Origin: Oscillospiraceae bacterium
Lineage (GTDB): Bacteria > Bacillota > Clostridia > Oscillospirales > Acutalibacteraceae
Reading direction: 5' to 3'
NCBI GenBank assembly: GCA_015066625.1
Contig: SVOC01000005.1
Location: 88,194-124,628, forward strand
DNA: 36,435 bases
Shown: piece by piece, positions 1 through 7,532 of the stretch
Position numbering within the stretch: the stretch's first letter is position 1
Layout: each line of letters opens with the position of its first letter
Made by a program: the position numbers and the translations under genes
Notes under the pieces: generated by a model
Told to the model about the DNA's origin: nothing
Database searches by the model: none
Seen by the model: only the letters and a program-made list of their open reading frames with translations

Positions 1-17
1 GAAAGAATTTTTTTCAA
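1..17 (-). CDS. Possible 5' end of a gene leaving the window
   Basis: On the minus strand a TTG at 17-15 is followed by codons for Lys-Lys-Ile-Leu, a typical start of an exported protein. It is preceded 4 nt upstream by GGTGAT (part of AGGGTGAT), a fair Shine-Dalgarno match. Only six codons are in the window, so this is a guess. The 226 bp between here and the next gene hold nothing else I can support. Confidence 0.2.
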
Positions 18-243
18 AGCAATCACCCTTTTATGATAATTTTTAATTTTTGCAAGCTCGTAATTCGAGAAGCTGCGATTATTTTTTCGACCGATTTCAT
101 AACAATACCTTACGATTGAATTACATATTTAATATAACGCAAAGCCATTTGATTTGTCCACACGGTTTTATCATCCCATCAGTACTAATGCATGAACAAT
201 CGCCCGTATTCTGTTATAGTATTTCTTCGGTGCCGGGTGTCAA

Positions 244-1290
244 TTAATCCGGATATATAACCTGCGAGCCCTGCCAGGAAAGATAGTTTTTCTCTACACC
301 GATTTCTTCAATCCACGCACGAACTTCAGGCGTCAAAAGCACAAGAGATTCATGTGAGTTGTTCCACACCCATGAAGGCGTAGGCCACAGGCAGATTTCG
401 GGGTCGACAGCTTCATAGAATTCTTTCGATACACCGGCCTGTCCGTGGTGTGACATTTTGCATATATCGCAATCCAGAAGCTCCTTATATTCGGGGTTCG
501 CAAGCACCTTGTTGCCTGAGCTTACACCGGCATCACCCGTAAACAATACGCTTTTTTCGCCCAAATCCATACGGAATATCAAAGAGGCATCATTAACGTT
601 TGTGAAAGCAGGGTCAAAGGTGAAAAACGTGGTTATTTTTGCAGCACCGATATTGAAAACATCGCCGTCATTGATAATCTGAACTTTTTCGGGGAAAGCC
701 TTACTTATTCTGTCAAACTCGCCCACCATTTCCGCACCTTCCGTTGAGTTAATGGAAGCGTAAAAGTCATACGGAGCGTATTTAAGAATAACCTTGTCAA
801 ATTTCACCTGATTTGTGCGATTTTCAGCCACTTCGTTGAAAACCTGAACATGGTCAGTGTGGGGATGAGTCAGAAACCAAACGTCAATTTTCGGCACAAT
901 CTGCCCCGTGACAGCCCTGAGGTACTGAATGAAGTAATCGGTTTCAAATTTATAACCGCCGTCGATTGCAATAACCTTGCCGTCCTCGGTTGTGATAATA
1001 AAGCTGTCGCCTATAGCGTCTTCAACCGATTTAAGCATATGAATTGCGTTTTTGTTCATAGTGTTGGGAACGCCCTCTTTTTTAATCACGAAGTAGTACT
1101 TTATACTTTCAAAAAACGCCCTGATTTTTGCAAACAGTTTATCGAAGAAAGCAATGAATACATCGTTGCCGTTTTCTTCCTCTGCAGCAGATACAGCTGT
1201 CTGCTCAGGCTCAGCCTGAACGGCAAATGCAGGTGCAGCACATGCAAACATCATAACCATTACGAGAATGATTGAAATAAATCTTTTCAT
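244..1290 (-). CDS. Exported metallo-beta-lactamase-fold hydrolase (ComEC-like MBL domain)
   Basis: 348 residues. Residues 1-23 form a Sec signal peptide (KR, hydrophobic stretch, then APAFA), so the protein is exported or membrane-anchored. An acidic linker and an amphipathic segment follow. The MBL domain starts near residue 84: the metal motif HPHTDH is at 142-147, followed by FTGDAG and SHHGQ, the usual second- and third-site ligands. The arrangement resembles the MBL domain of ComEC and of secreted MBL proteins of Clostridia. The substrate cannot be told from sequence; phosphodiester or ester hydrolysis is only a family-level guess. A good ribosome site (ACGGAGG) lies upstream of the ATG. 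The gene lies downstream of the AraC gene on the same strand, but has its own promoter module that copies the one before the esterase operon, so co-regulation is likely. Confidence 0.8.
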   Translation of the reverse strand: MKRFISIILVMVMMFACAAPAFAVQAEPEQTAVSAAEEENGNDVFIAFFDKLFAKIRAFFESIKYYFVIKKEGVPNTMNKNAIHMLKSVEDAIGDSFIITTEDGKVIAIDGGYKFETDYFIQYLRAVTGQIVPKIDVWFLTHPHTDHVQVFNEVAENRTNQVKFDKVILKYAPYDFYASINSTEGAEMVGEFDRISKAFPEKVQIINDGDVFNIGAAKITTFFTFDPAFTNVNDASLIFRMDLGEKSVLFTGDAGVSSGNKVLANPEYKELLDCDICKMSHHGQAGVSKEFYEAVDPEICLWPTPSWVWNNSHESLVLLTPEVRAWIEEIGVEKNYLSWQGSQVIYPD

Positions 1291-1356
1291 ACTAATATTA
1301 ACCTCCGTTATATATTTGTTGGGTTAATTAGTGTGTTTTCACCAATAGCCACCTTA

Positions 1357-1417
1357 ATTTTATCATTATGGTACAGAGAAGTAAATGACACATTTTAGTT
1401 GAAAAAGTGTCCTTATT
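1357..1417 (-). promoter_or_regulatory. Operator and -10 box of the MBL gene
   Basis: Read on the minus strand, AATAAGGACACTTTTT (1417-1402) is identical to the sequence at 2452-2467 before the divergent esterase operon. It is followed 39 nt later by a TAAAAT -10 box (1362-1357) within AATGATAAAATT. The operator's GACACTTTTT arm has a near-perfect inverted copy (AAAATGTGTC) 5 nt downstream. No good -35 box is visible, which fits an activator-dependent promoter. Binding by the neighbouring AraC protein is inference. Confidence 0.6.
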
Positions 1418-1444
1418 CGCTGAATTAAATTATACCGCAATTTC

Positions 1445-2386
1445 TTATTTGGCAACCGTTTTGTCTCTGTATTTTTTTGGCGACATACCATAGGATTTAC
1501 GAAAAACACGGTGAAAATAGCTGATGTTTTCATAACCTACAAGCTGTGAAATTTCCGAAATTCCCAGGTTTGTGCTTTCAAGAAGAAAACATGCATGAGA
1601 CATTCTCTTTTCCTGCACAAGCTCCGTATAGGTTTTGCCCGTCAGCTTTTTAATCTGCTTTGACAGTGCATTGAAATCGTAAAAAAGCATCTGCGAAAGC
1701 TCTGTCAGGCTGCCGCCCGCAAAATGCGCCTCAATATATTTCAGTACGTGGAATATAAGGCTGCTGTCGTCACCGTTATAATCAAGGTCATCAATATGAC
1801 TGAGAAGCTGAAGCAAAATAAGACCCATTGTTGTTTCGTTTATATTTCTTTGCTCCTGACGGTCATCAAGCAAATTCCAGATAAGATTTTCAATAAGATT
1901 CTGCACAGGCAGTACATCTGAAACTCTGAAATGAAGATAGCTTGATTTACCGTTATCGCCTCGCAAGCATTGAATTATAAAACTGTGCAGCAATGATTCC
2001 TCGCTATTCAGCATTTCAAGAGCTTTCTCGAAAAAATGAGGCAGAACAATGAAATTGACTGCTATATCCTGTTCGGTTGAGGGCAAGTTTTCCTGCTTGC
2101 AATTCTGGGTCATAAAAAGGATATCTCCCTTATTAAGAACAACGGTTTCATTATTTATAATATTGGTTTTTGTTCCTTGATACATATAAATAATCTCAAC
2201 ATAATCGTGGCTGTGTTCAGGAAAATGCTTGGTATTTGTATCAGCTCTTACCGCGATAAGCTTTTCTTTTTTCATTAACTTGGAGCCCTCAATGATGATT
2301 CTCTCATCATCATTTTTATTTTTAAGCAAAAAAGATGGATTTTTATATGTGTGCATGATAAGTCTTTCTATCAGGTCATTTCTCAT
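1445..2386 (-). CDS. AraC family transcriptional regulator
   Basis: 313 residues from the ATG at 2386; a GTG nine bases upstream is open but sits on top of the Shine-Dalgarno AGAGGCGG, so the ATG is preferred. The N-terminal half contains a cupin-like sensing segment (FPEHSHDYVEIIYMYQGT, then NKGDILFM), typical of AraC regulators that bind sugars. The C-terminal 100 residues are a double helix-turn-helix AraC domain ending in the signature ISYFHRVFRKSYGMSPKKYR. It probably activates the divergent esterase/symporter operon and the MBL gene downstream; the shared 16-bp operator supports this. The ligand is unknown; a sugar or acetylated oligosaccharide fits the neighbours. Confidence 0.9.
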   Translation of the reverse strand: MRNDLIERLIMHTYKNPSFLLKNKNDDERIIIEGSKLMKKEKLIAVRADTNTKHFPEHSHDYVEIIYMYQGTKTNIINNETVVLNKGDILFMTQNCKQENLPSTEQDIAVNFIVLPHFFEKALEMLNSEESLLHSFIIQCLRGDNGKSSYLHFRVSDVLPVQNLIENLIWNLLDDRQEQRNINETTMGLILLQLLSHIDDLDYNGDDSSLIFHVLKYIEAHFAGGSLTELSQMLFYDFNALSKQIKKLTGKTYTELVQEKRMSHACFLLESTNLGISEISQLVGYENISYFHRVFRKSYGMSPKKYRDKTVAK

Positions 2387-2409
2387 AACAATCACCGCCT
2401 CTTACGCAC

Positions 2410-2438
2410 AGTATAACTTATTGCGGATGCTATTTCAA
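2410..2438 (-). promoter_or_regulatory. Promoter of the AraC gene
   Basis: On the minus strand a TTGAAA (2438-2433) and TATACT (2415-2410) are separated by exactly 17 bp, and transcription would start near 2403, just before the AraC ribosome site. The shared operator at 2452-2467 lies 14 bp upstream of the -35 box, so the regulator could also control its own gene. Confidence 0.65.
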
Positions 2439-2451
2439 CTCTTTTGTTGCA

Positions 2452-2511
2452 AATAAGGACACTTTTTTCTCTAATAATGACCTTTATTTTTCCCATACAA
2501 AATGATAGAAT
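2452..2511 (+). promoter_or_regulatory. Operator and -10 box of the esterase/symporter operon
   Basis: AATAAGGACACTTTTT at 2452-2467 is followed 38 nt later by TAGAAT (2506-2511) within AATGATAGAATT. The MBL promoter has the same 16-mer, nearly the same distance (39 nt) and the same AATGATARAATT context. The operator centre would be near -58 from the start of transcription, a usual place for an AraC-type activator. No good -35 box is seen. Confidence 0.65.
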
Positions 2512-2584
2512 TTAATATGTAAGAAGTATGCTCAGAATCATTAATACACTTCTGACAGATGAGAAAGAAGGTGAGGATTCCTTT

Positions 2585-3319
2585 ATGAAGCTCAACAAAA
2601 ATGATGTTGTGCTGTTTTCGGGTGACTCCATAACCGACGGAAACCGAGGCAAGTGCATGGACTGCAACCACATTATGGGTCACGGTTATCAGTATATAGT
2701 TGCATCACAGCTTGCACTCGAAAATGCGGAGAATATGCCCAAATTCATAAACAAAGGCTATTCGGGCGAGAGATCAGAGGAACTTCTTGAAAAATGGCAG
2801 GAGGACGTTATTGATAACAAACCGACCGTTTTAAGCATTCTTGTGGGAGCAAACGACGGCGGACACGGTTATTTTACAGGAATCACGCCCGACGAAACGG
2901 CACAGATTTACGAAACAAATCTCCGTGCAATTCTTGAAAAAACAAGAAATGAGCTTGGTGATATAAAAATCATAGTATGTGAGCCGTTTTATTATCCGCT
3001 TGATAACTCGGACTGTTCCTATAAATTCACACCTCATCCCGACGGAGTGGAAGGTCCTTTCGAAAGACCTGACAGCAAAGATACCGAGGATTCCTTTGTA
3101 TACCGTGAGGCGGCAAACGCAAAAATCAGAGCGGCAGCAAAGAAAGTCGCTGAGGAATTCGGTTGCATTTTCGTTCCTCTTTATGAAAAAATCAAAGAAA
3201 ATGCAGAAAGATCGAGAATGGAATATTTTATCTGGGACGGTACTCATCCTACCGTAGCGGGTCATATGATTATTGCCGGCGAATGGCTGAAAGCTGTTGA
3301 GAATACAGCGCAGTCATAA
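2585..3319 (+). CDS. SGNH/GDSL-family esterase (carbohydrate acetylesterase-like)
   Basis: 244 residues from the ATG at 2585, which follows GAAGGTGAGG; an upstream in-frame ATG lacks a ribosome site and adds a non-family extension. SGNH blocks are visible: block I SGDSITDGN with Ser15, the Gly-containing block in GYSGERS, the Asn block GANDGG, and the catalytic pair Asp218/His221 in WDGTHPTVAGH. No signal peptide, so it acts in the cytoplasm. The family includes rhamnogalacturonan and xylan acetylesterases that remove O-acetyl groups from imported oligosaccharides. It is the first gene of an operon with a sugar symporter and a second SGNH esterase, which supports that role. The exact substrate is unknown. 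Confidence 0.88.
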   Translation: MKLNKNDVVLFSGDSITDGNRGKCMDCNHIMGHGYQYIVASQLALENAENMPKFINKGYSGERSEELLEKWQEDVIDNKPTVLSILVGANDGGHGYFTGITPDETAQIYETNLRAILEKTRNELGDIKIIVCEPFYYPLDNSDCSYKFTPHPDGVEGPFERPDSKDTEDSFVYREAANAKIRAAAKKVAEEFGCIFVPLYEKIKENAERSRMEYFIWDGTHPTVAGHMIIAGEWLKAVENTAQS

Positions 3320-3385
3320 AGACTCTTTTCAATCAGCGTTACTGTAAAAATTATTCTTAATACTTTAAGAAAGTCAGGTGAAATT

Positions 3386-4900
3386 ATGTCAACAGAAAGA
3401 GAGATTGTTGAAACAACTGATAATTCTATACTTCTAAAAAACAGACGCTTTGTAGGCATAAAAGAAACTGTTGCTTATGTTCTTGAGGATACTGCTCAGA
3501 GCCTGAATATCAACGATTTCAAAGAGCGATACATATACGATGTTGTCAAAATCGATTTCAGCTATCTTGCAATTCAGAACATTGTTGCAACCGTATGGGA
3601 TACTTTCAACGATACGTTTATCGGTGTTATTGTTGAAAAGACCAGAACCCGTTGGGGTAAATTCAGACCCTATCTTCTTCTCGGTCAGTTTCCCCTCACT
3701 ATTTTGGGATTATGGTATTGGCTGATTCCCTTTATCTTTCCCGATACTCCGGGAGATTACCTTCCCAAATGGATTTTCTATTTTGCAATGTCAATCGTTA
3801 CCGAAACCGCCAACACCTTCACCGGCATTGCCCGTTCAGGCTTCGGCTCAACGATAACACCGGAGCCATTGGACCGTTCGAGGCTTATTGCGACGGCTAA
3901 TCTGATGTCGCATTTCGTTGAAGACGTTCCGAGGCAGGTTTTCGGTATCATCTATGACCTTGTAATCAACAACAAGATTAAGATCAAGCTTCCCAAGCTT
4001 TTCGCAGGCTTCGGTGTTTCATTTGCAGTTCTCGGTGCTGCCTTCTGCCTTTATTTCTTCCTCACCACAAGAGAAAGAGTTGCGCAGACCATTAAGAAAC
4101 CGAGCGTAATTCAGGGGTTGAAAGCTATCATCACTAATAAGCCTATGTTTATTTGTGTGCTTTCAAATTTTTTCAACGGTTTCTCTGTCGGCACAGGCCG
4201 AGCGAACTTCTATATTGACGTTATCGGCTCTATCACCTGGCAAACCATTGTCGGCATTCCTGCCTTCCCGATTAAATTTATCAGCTACAGCTTCGTCGAG
4301 CCTCTCAGAAAGAGATTTTCAACAAAGGCTCTGTGGATTTTCGAAGATGCCTGGACTGACTTCCTGTGGTTGACGGTTTTCGGACTTGGTTCAATCAATA
4401 ACAACTTCCAGAAAAAGCATATTATTCTTCCGATGATGGGTATTGAAGAAATCTTTGAAATGTGTGTTTACGGCTTAAGGCGAGTTATTCCCGCAGAAAT
4501 AGGCAACGAAACAATGGACTACTGCGAATGGAAGAATGGTTACCGTGCAGAAGCTATGCTCGGTGTTGCACAAACAACAATCGCAAAGCTTCAGATGGCT
4601 GTTATGGGCAGTATCAACAGCCTCATTCTTAAGGGTATCGGTTACGTTCAGGGTGCTACTATCGGAACACAGAGTGACAGAACAAAATGGTGGATTTTTG
4701 CTCTCGGCACGGGTATTCCCCGCATCACAGGTGCTCTCGGTATCGTTCCCAAGCTGTTCTATCCCATCACGGCCGAAAAGCGTGATCAGATGTATGCCGA
4801 GCTTCGCGAAAGAAGAAGCAAGGTTGCCGAAATGATGAAAACAGCAACCACAGCAGAAGAAATTGCCGAAATCGCAGATTCACAGTTCATTGTTAAATAA
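3386..4900 (+). CDS. GPH/MFS family sugar:cation symporter
   Basis: 504 residues, polytopic with about 12 predicted helices. The loop TRTRWGKFRPYLLLG near residue 90 is the hallmark of glycoside-pentoside-hexuronide (GPH, MFS_2) symporters, the family of melibiose and xyloside transporters. A charged C-terminal tail of about 50 residues (AEKRDQMYAELRERRSK...) is cytoplasmic. It starts 66 bp after the first esterase, with ribosome site CAGGTGAAA. A small hairpin (TTCTTAA/TTAAGAA, 3352-3369) lies in that gap but lacks a T-run, so the genes are likely cotranscribed. It probably imports the oligosaccharide that the flanking esterases deacetylate. The substrate is not readable from sequence. Confidence 0.88.
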   Translation: MSTEREIVETTDNSILLKNRRFVGIKETVAYVLEDTAQSLNINDFKERYIYDVVKIDFSYLAIQNIVATVWDTFNDTFIGVIVEKTRTRWGKFRPYLLLGQFPLTILGLWYWLIPFIFPDTPGDYLPKWIFYFAMSIVTETANTFTGIARSGFGSTITPEPLDRSRLIATANLMSHFVEDVPRQVFGIIYDLVINNKIKIKLPKLFAGFGVSFAVLGAAFCLYFFLTTRERVAQTIKKPSVIQGLKAIITNKPMFICVLSNFFNGFSVGTGRANFYIDVIGSITWQTIVGIPAFPIKFISYSFVEPLRKRFSTKALWIFEDAWTDFLWLTVFGLGSINNNFQKKHIILPMMGIEEIFEMCVYGLRRVIPAEIGNETMDYCEWKNGYRAEAMLGVAQTTIAKLQMAVMGSINSLILKGIGYVQGATIGTQSDRTKWWIFALGTGIPRITGALGIVPKLFYPITAEKRDQMYAELRERRSKVAEMMKTATTAEEIAEIADSQFIVK

Positions 4901-4961
4901 CTGATATATAATGTGATTCAGGTGCTTTTTTGTTCAGTGTATTAAAAAGGAGTTTTTTGAT

Positions 4962-5591
4962 ATGAAAACATTTTTGTTTCAGGGTGATTCAATAACAGAT
5001 GCAAACAGAGATGATGAGGATCAAATCAATTCCGGCTTAGGCTGCGGATATGCGTTTTTTATCGCTTCTGAATTTGAAAAGAATAACAAAGATAAAATCA
5101 AATTCATCAATCGAGGCAAAAGCGGAGACAGAATCACCGACGTTTATGCCCGAATTAAGGAGGATATAATAAATTTAAAACCTGACTATATGTCAATTCT
5201 TATAGGCGTCAACGATGTTTCTCACGAACTTACTATGAACTGCGGTGTCAGCCCGAAAAAATTCAGAATGATTTATGAGATGCTTATCGATGAAATCAAA
5301 GAAAGTCTGCCTGAAATTAAAATTATAATTTTAGAACCTTTTATCTTAAAAGGCGCCTGCACAGAAAAATTATGGAATAAGTTTAATTCCGAAGTAAGAA
5401 AAATGGCTGAAATATCAAAGCAAATCGCAGAAAAATATAATTTTGATTTTGTACCGCTTCAGAACAGATTTGATGAATTATCCGCTGACGGCAACACAGG
5501 TTATTGGACCGCTGACGGTATTCATCCCACTATCGAAGGACATCATATTATTAAAGAAGAATTACAGAAGGTTATTGAAAAATACATATAA
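4962..5591 (+). CDS. SGNH/GDSL-family esterase, second copy
   Basis: 209 residues, start ATG after AAAAAGGAG. Block I QGDSITDAN carries Ser10; a GKSGDR block, the Asn block IGVNDVSHE and the catalytic Asp185/His188 in DGIHPTIEGH complete the SGNH set. It lacks a signal peptide, so it is cytoplasmic. It is a diverged paralogue of the esterase at 2585-3319 (similar start, RGKSGDR versus KGYSGER, same C-terminal block) but about 35 residues shorter. Having two esterases in one operon suggests removal of acetyl groups from different positions or sugars; that is inference. Confidence 0.88.
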   Translation: MKTFLFQGDSITDANRDDEDQINSGLGCGYAFFIASEFEKNNKDKIKFINRGKSGDRITDVYARIKEDIINLKPDYMSILIGVNDVSHELTMNCGVSPKKFRMIYEMLIDEIKESLPEIKIIILEPFILKGACTEKLWNKFNSEVRKMAEISKQIAEKYNFDFVPLQNRFDELSADGNTGYWTADGIHPTIEGHHIIKEELQKVIEKYI

Positions 5592-5644
5592 TACTGTGTA
5601 CGTAAGATGAAAATAAGCAGTGTTTCAATAAAGACGGTGGATGT

Positions 5645-6367
5645 ATGACTGAATCAATCTGGAATGGCTTTAAGCGACTTGATTTTCTGTTTGAAGGAAG
5701 AGAAGCTGTTGTTGTTTTTCCCGAAAATGCAAACGAAAACAAAAACTGGTTGTTAAAAACTGAATATTTCGGCGCTTTTCCGGAATTTGAAATTGAAATG
5801 GTGAAAAAGGGTTGGCATCTTGCCTTTATAAAAAATATTACCCGTTGGTGTCTTGATGAAGACCTTGATTTAAAAAAGCGTTTTGCCGCATATTTATCGG
5901 AAGAATACGGCTTATATAAAAAATGCGTTCCCGTCGGCATGAGCTGCGGCGGACTGATAGCAAGCAAATTCGCAGCAAAATATCCGGAATGTGTTTCGGC
6001 TCTTTATCTGGATGCGCCGGTAATGAATCTCCTTTCGTGCCCTGCCGGCTTTGGAAAAGCAAATGATGAAATGCTGCCGGAATTTATAGAAGCGACCGGT
6101 ATGGATTTGTCGCAGCTTATCTGCTACAGAGAGCATCCCATTGATAAAATGCAATTGCTTCTGGAGAACAGAATCCCCGTTATACTGGTGTACGGAGATT
6201 CCGATAACATTGTTCCTTACGAAGAAAACGGTGCTGTTCTTGAAAAGTATTATCGGAAAAACGGCGGAATAATCGTTTCCATCGGCAAAGCAAACTGTGC
6301 ACACCATCCCCACGGGCTGGACGACAATACGCCTATCATAGAGTTTGTTGAAAAATTTTCCGAATAA
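5645..6367 (+). CDS. Alpha/beta hydrolase
   Basis: 240 residues with the nucleophile elbow GMSCGG (Ser100), an acid candidate in VYGDSDNIVPY (Asp185 or Asp187) and a His near 220-223 (CAHHPHG). No signal peptide. This matches small cytoplasmic esterases, including acyl or carbohydrate esterases annexed to glycan loci. The start ATG follows GGTGG, 53 bp after the second SGNH esterase, and it is probably the last gene of the AraC-linked operon. No strong terminator with a T-run follows before the IS200 remnant. Confidence 0.8.
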   Translation: MTESIWNGFKRLDFLFEGREAVVVFPENANENKNWLLKTEYFGAFPEFEIEMVKKGWHLAFIKNITRWCLDEDLDLKKRFAAYLSEEYGLYKKCVPVGMSCGGLIASKFAAKYPECVSALYLDAPVMNLLSCPAGFGKANDEMLPEFIEATGMDLSQLICYREHPIDKMQLLLENRIPVILVYGDSDNIVPYEENGAVLEKYYRKNGGIIVSIGKANCAHHPHGLDDNTPIIEFVEKFSE

Positions 6368-6426
6368 TACCACGTTTTACCGATTGAGCACACGGAATTT
6401 TAATATTTCGTTATAACAAGTCAGGA

Positions 6427-6547
6427 CCTCCGGCTAAGCCGGAGGCTTGATTAAGCCCTATAAGGGCATTATACGGACGAAACCCCTTAAGGGGCGCTGA
6501 AAGAAGGTTTGCCGACCGCATTCCTTTTTCAGTCACCCCTCAAGGGG
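6427..6547. repeat. Cluster of four short palindromes at the 3' side of the IS remnant
   Basis: Four dyads are packed in 121 bp: CCTCCGGCTAAGCCGGAGG (6427-6445, 8-bp stem, 3-nt loop), GCCCTATAAGGGC (6455-6467), CCCCTTAAGGGG (6483-6494, perfect) and CCCCTCAAGGGG (6536-6547). The last lies 6 bp beyond the transposase stop and is the best candidate for the right-end recognition hairpin. The first resembles the left-end hairpin at 7137-7155 in having GGC-nnA-GCC at its tip, and may double as a terminator-like structure after the hydrolase gene. Confidence 0.7.
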
Positions 6548-6553
6548 TTAATT

Positions 6554-7028
6554 TTATGCTTTCTTGTTCTCGCTACCCGTGAACGGGTCTACATACTCTT
6601 TCAGACTCATTTGATCTGCTATTTGATCCTCTGCAAGTTGATTCCTTATATATTCTGCTACTTGCTTTTTGTTTCTTCCTACTGTATCTACAAAGTAGCC
6701 TCTTGCCTAAAAGTGTCTGTTTCCATACTTGTATTTCAAATTTGCGTGTCTGTCAAATATCATCAAGCTACTCTTGCCTTTCAGATATCCCATTATTTGC
6801 GAAACACTATACTTGGGTGGTATGCTTATCAGCATATGAATATGGTCAGGACACAATTCTTCTATTATTTCTATTCCTTTTTGTTGGCACAACTGTCTTA
6901 ATATTTTTCCTATATCCACTTTTATCTCTTTGTATATTGCAAGTCTTCTGTATTTCGGTGCAAATACAATATGGTATTGACATCTCCAACTGGTATGTTC
7001 TAAACTATTTATGTCTTTTTTCTTTCAC
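6554..7028 (-). pseudogene. tnpA: IS200-family Y1 transposase (tnpA), frameshifted and nonsense-mutated
   Basis: Read on the minus strand, the product gives DINSLEHTSWRCQYHIVFAP, then CPDHIHMLISIPP with the catalytic His-x-His, MGYLKGKSSLMIFDRH and, after a stop, RGYFVDTVGRNKK and EYVDPFTG. This is the usual course of a TnpA of about 155 residues. Two lesions are visible. The GTG start (7028, ribosome site AGGAGG) is out of frame with the body because of one extra A in an A6 run, and the Trp codon after GNRHF is TAG. The catalytic Tyr region lies after that stop. The element cannot make a full-length transposase. Both lesions are single-base changes, so decay looks recent. Confidence 0.85.
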
Positions 7029-7136
7029 GATAAAGACCTCCTTGTTATTTTAGTTGTGTGGTCAGCAAACCACTTCTACTATATCAAGGAGTTTTTTTCT
7101 TGTCTGCTTCTCCCCTCGCTAAAAGCTTTTTTTATC

Positions 7137-7155
7137 CCCCTGGCAGAGCCAGGGG
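7137..7155. repeat. Left-end hairpin of the IS200 remnant
   Basis: CCCCTGGCAGAGCCAGGGG is a perfect 8-bp stem with a 3-nt loop, placed about 110 bp upstream of the transposase start, as expected for the left-end recognition hairpin of an IS200-type element. Its tip GGC-AGA-GCC is like those at 6431-6440 and 32718-32726. Confidence 0.7.
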
Positions 7156-7167
7156 TTGTCTTTGTTA

Positions 7168-7214
7168 CAAACAAAATCGAGTGTTCACAACTTGAATCCG
7201 TTATGAACACTCGA
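7168..7214 (-). terminator. Rho-independent terminator of tRNA-Arg
   Basis: On the minus strand an 11-bp perfect stem (TCGAGTGTTCA 7214-7204 with its complement 7187-7177) is followed by TTTTGTTTGT. It begins only 3 bp after the tRNA CCA end. Confidence 0.85.
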
Positions 7215-7216
7215 GA

Positions 7217-7293
7217 TGGCGCGCTGCAAGGGATTCGAACCCCTGACCTTTTGGTTCGTAGCCAAACACTCTATCCAGCTGAGCTAGCAGCGC
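7217..7293 (-). tRNA. tRNA-Arg (anticodon ACG)
   Basis: 77 nt on the minus strand. The acceptor stem GCGCTGC (7293-7287) pairs perfectly with GCAGCGC (7227-7221), the discriminator is G and CCA is encoded (7219-7217). The D arm has AGCTCAGCTGGATAGAG. The anticodon stem TTTGG/CCAAA encloses CTACGAA, giving anticodon ACG (wobble inosine, reads CGN Arg codons). The T loop is TTCGAAT. It is transcribed alone, with a promoter near 7333-7361 and the terminator just downstream. Confidence 0.95.
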
Positions 7294-7332
7294 ATATTCA
7301 ATTTACAAGCGGTGAGTTCCGATTGCCAAAGT

Positions 7333-7361
7333 ATATTATCACATCCCGACAAAAAAATCAA
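7333..7361 (-). promoter_or_regulatory. Probable promoter of tRNA-Arg
   Basis: On the minus strand TTGATT (7361-7356) and TAATAT (7338-7333) are 17 bp apart, which would give a leader of about 33 nt before the tRNA. The -10 is off consensus in part and the region is AT-rich, so confidence is moderate. Confidence 0.45.
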
Positions 7362-7460
7362 TACCTATTTTAAATTTTTTTGATTTTTTTCAGTTTTCAC
7401 AAAAAGTACCCATTTTGTTGAAATTTTCTCCGTTTGGTGGAATTTATTTCTAAAGCTGCG

Positions 7461-7521
7461 TTATTGTAATGTTGCAAATTTCGGTGTACTATGAAACCAA
7501 GCTGATCGGCAATTACAATAA
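7461..7521 (+). promoter_or_regulatory. Promoter of the XRE gene with flanking inverted repeat
   Basis: TTGTAA (7464-7469) and TACTAT (7487-7492) are 17 bp apart. A perfect 10-bp inverted repeat brackets the start region: TTATTGTAAT (7461-7470) covers the -35 box, and its complement ATTACAATAA (7512-7521) ends just before the ribosome site. This layout suits autorepression by the XRE protein. The protein-site link is inference. Confidence 0.55.
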
Positions 7522-7532
7522 GAGGTGATAGA

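Larger units (their letters stand above)
6420..7165 (-). mobile_element. Decayed IS200/IS605-type insertion sequence
   Basis: A broken single-domain Y1 transposase (6554-7028, minus) is flanked by hairpins: one on the 5' side of the gene (7137-7155) and several on the 3' side (6427-6547). IS200 elements have no terminal inverted repeats and use such subterminal hairpins for end recognition. The outer limits given are approximate, because these elements leave no target duplication. The element sits between the alpha/beta hydrolase and tRNA-Arg. Confidence 0.7.

Noticed and set aside
7010-7028. Programmed frameshift at the A6 run in the transposase
   Set aside because: IS200 TnpA is not known to need a frameshift, and a second lesion (Trp to TAG) downstream points to decay.
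6509-7373. Plus-strand open frames over the IS remnant and tRNA-Arg
   Set aside because: They run antisense to the transposase remnant and through a complete tRNA; no ribosome sites and no protein-like composition.
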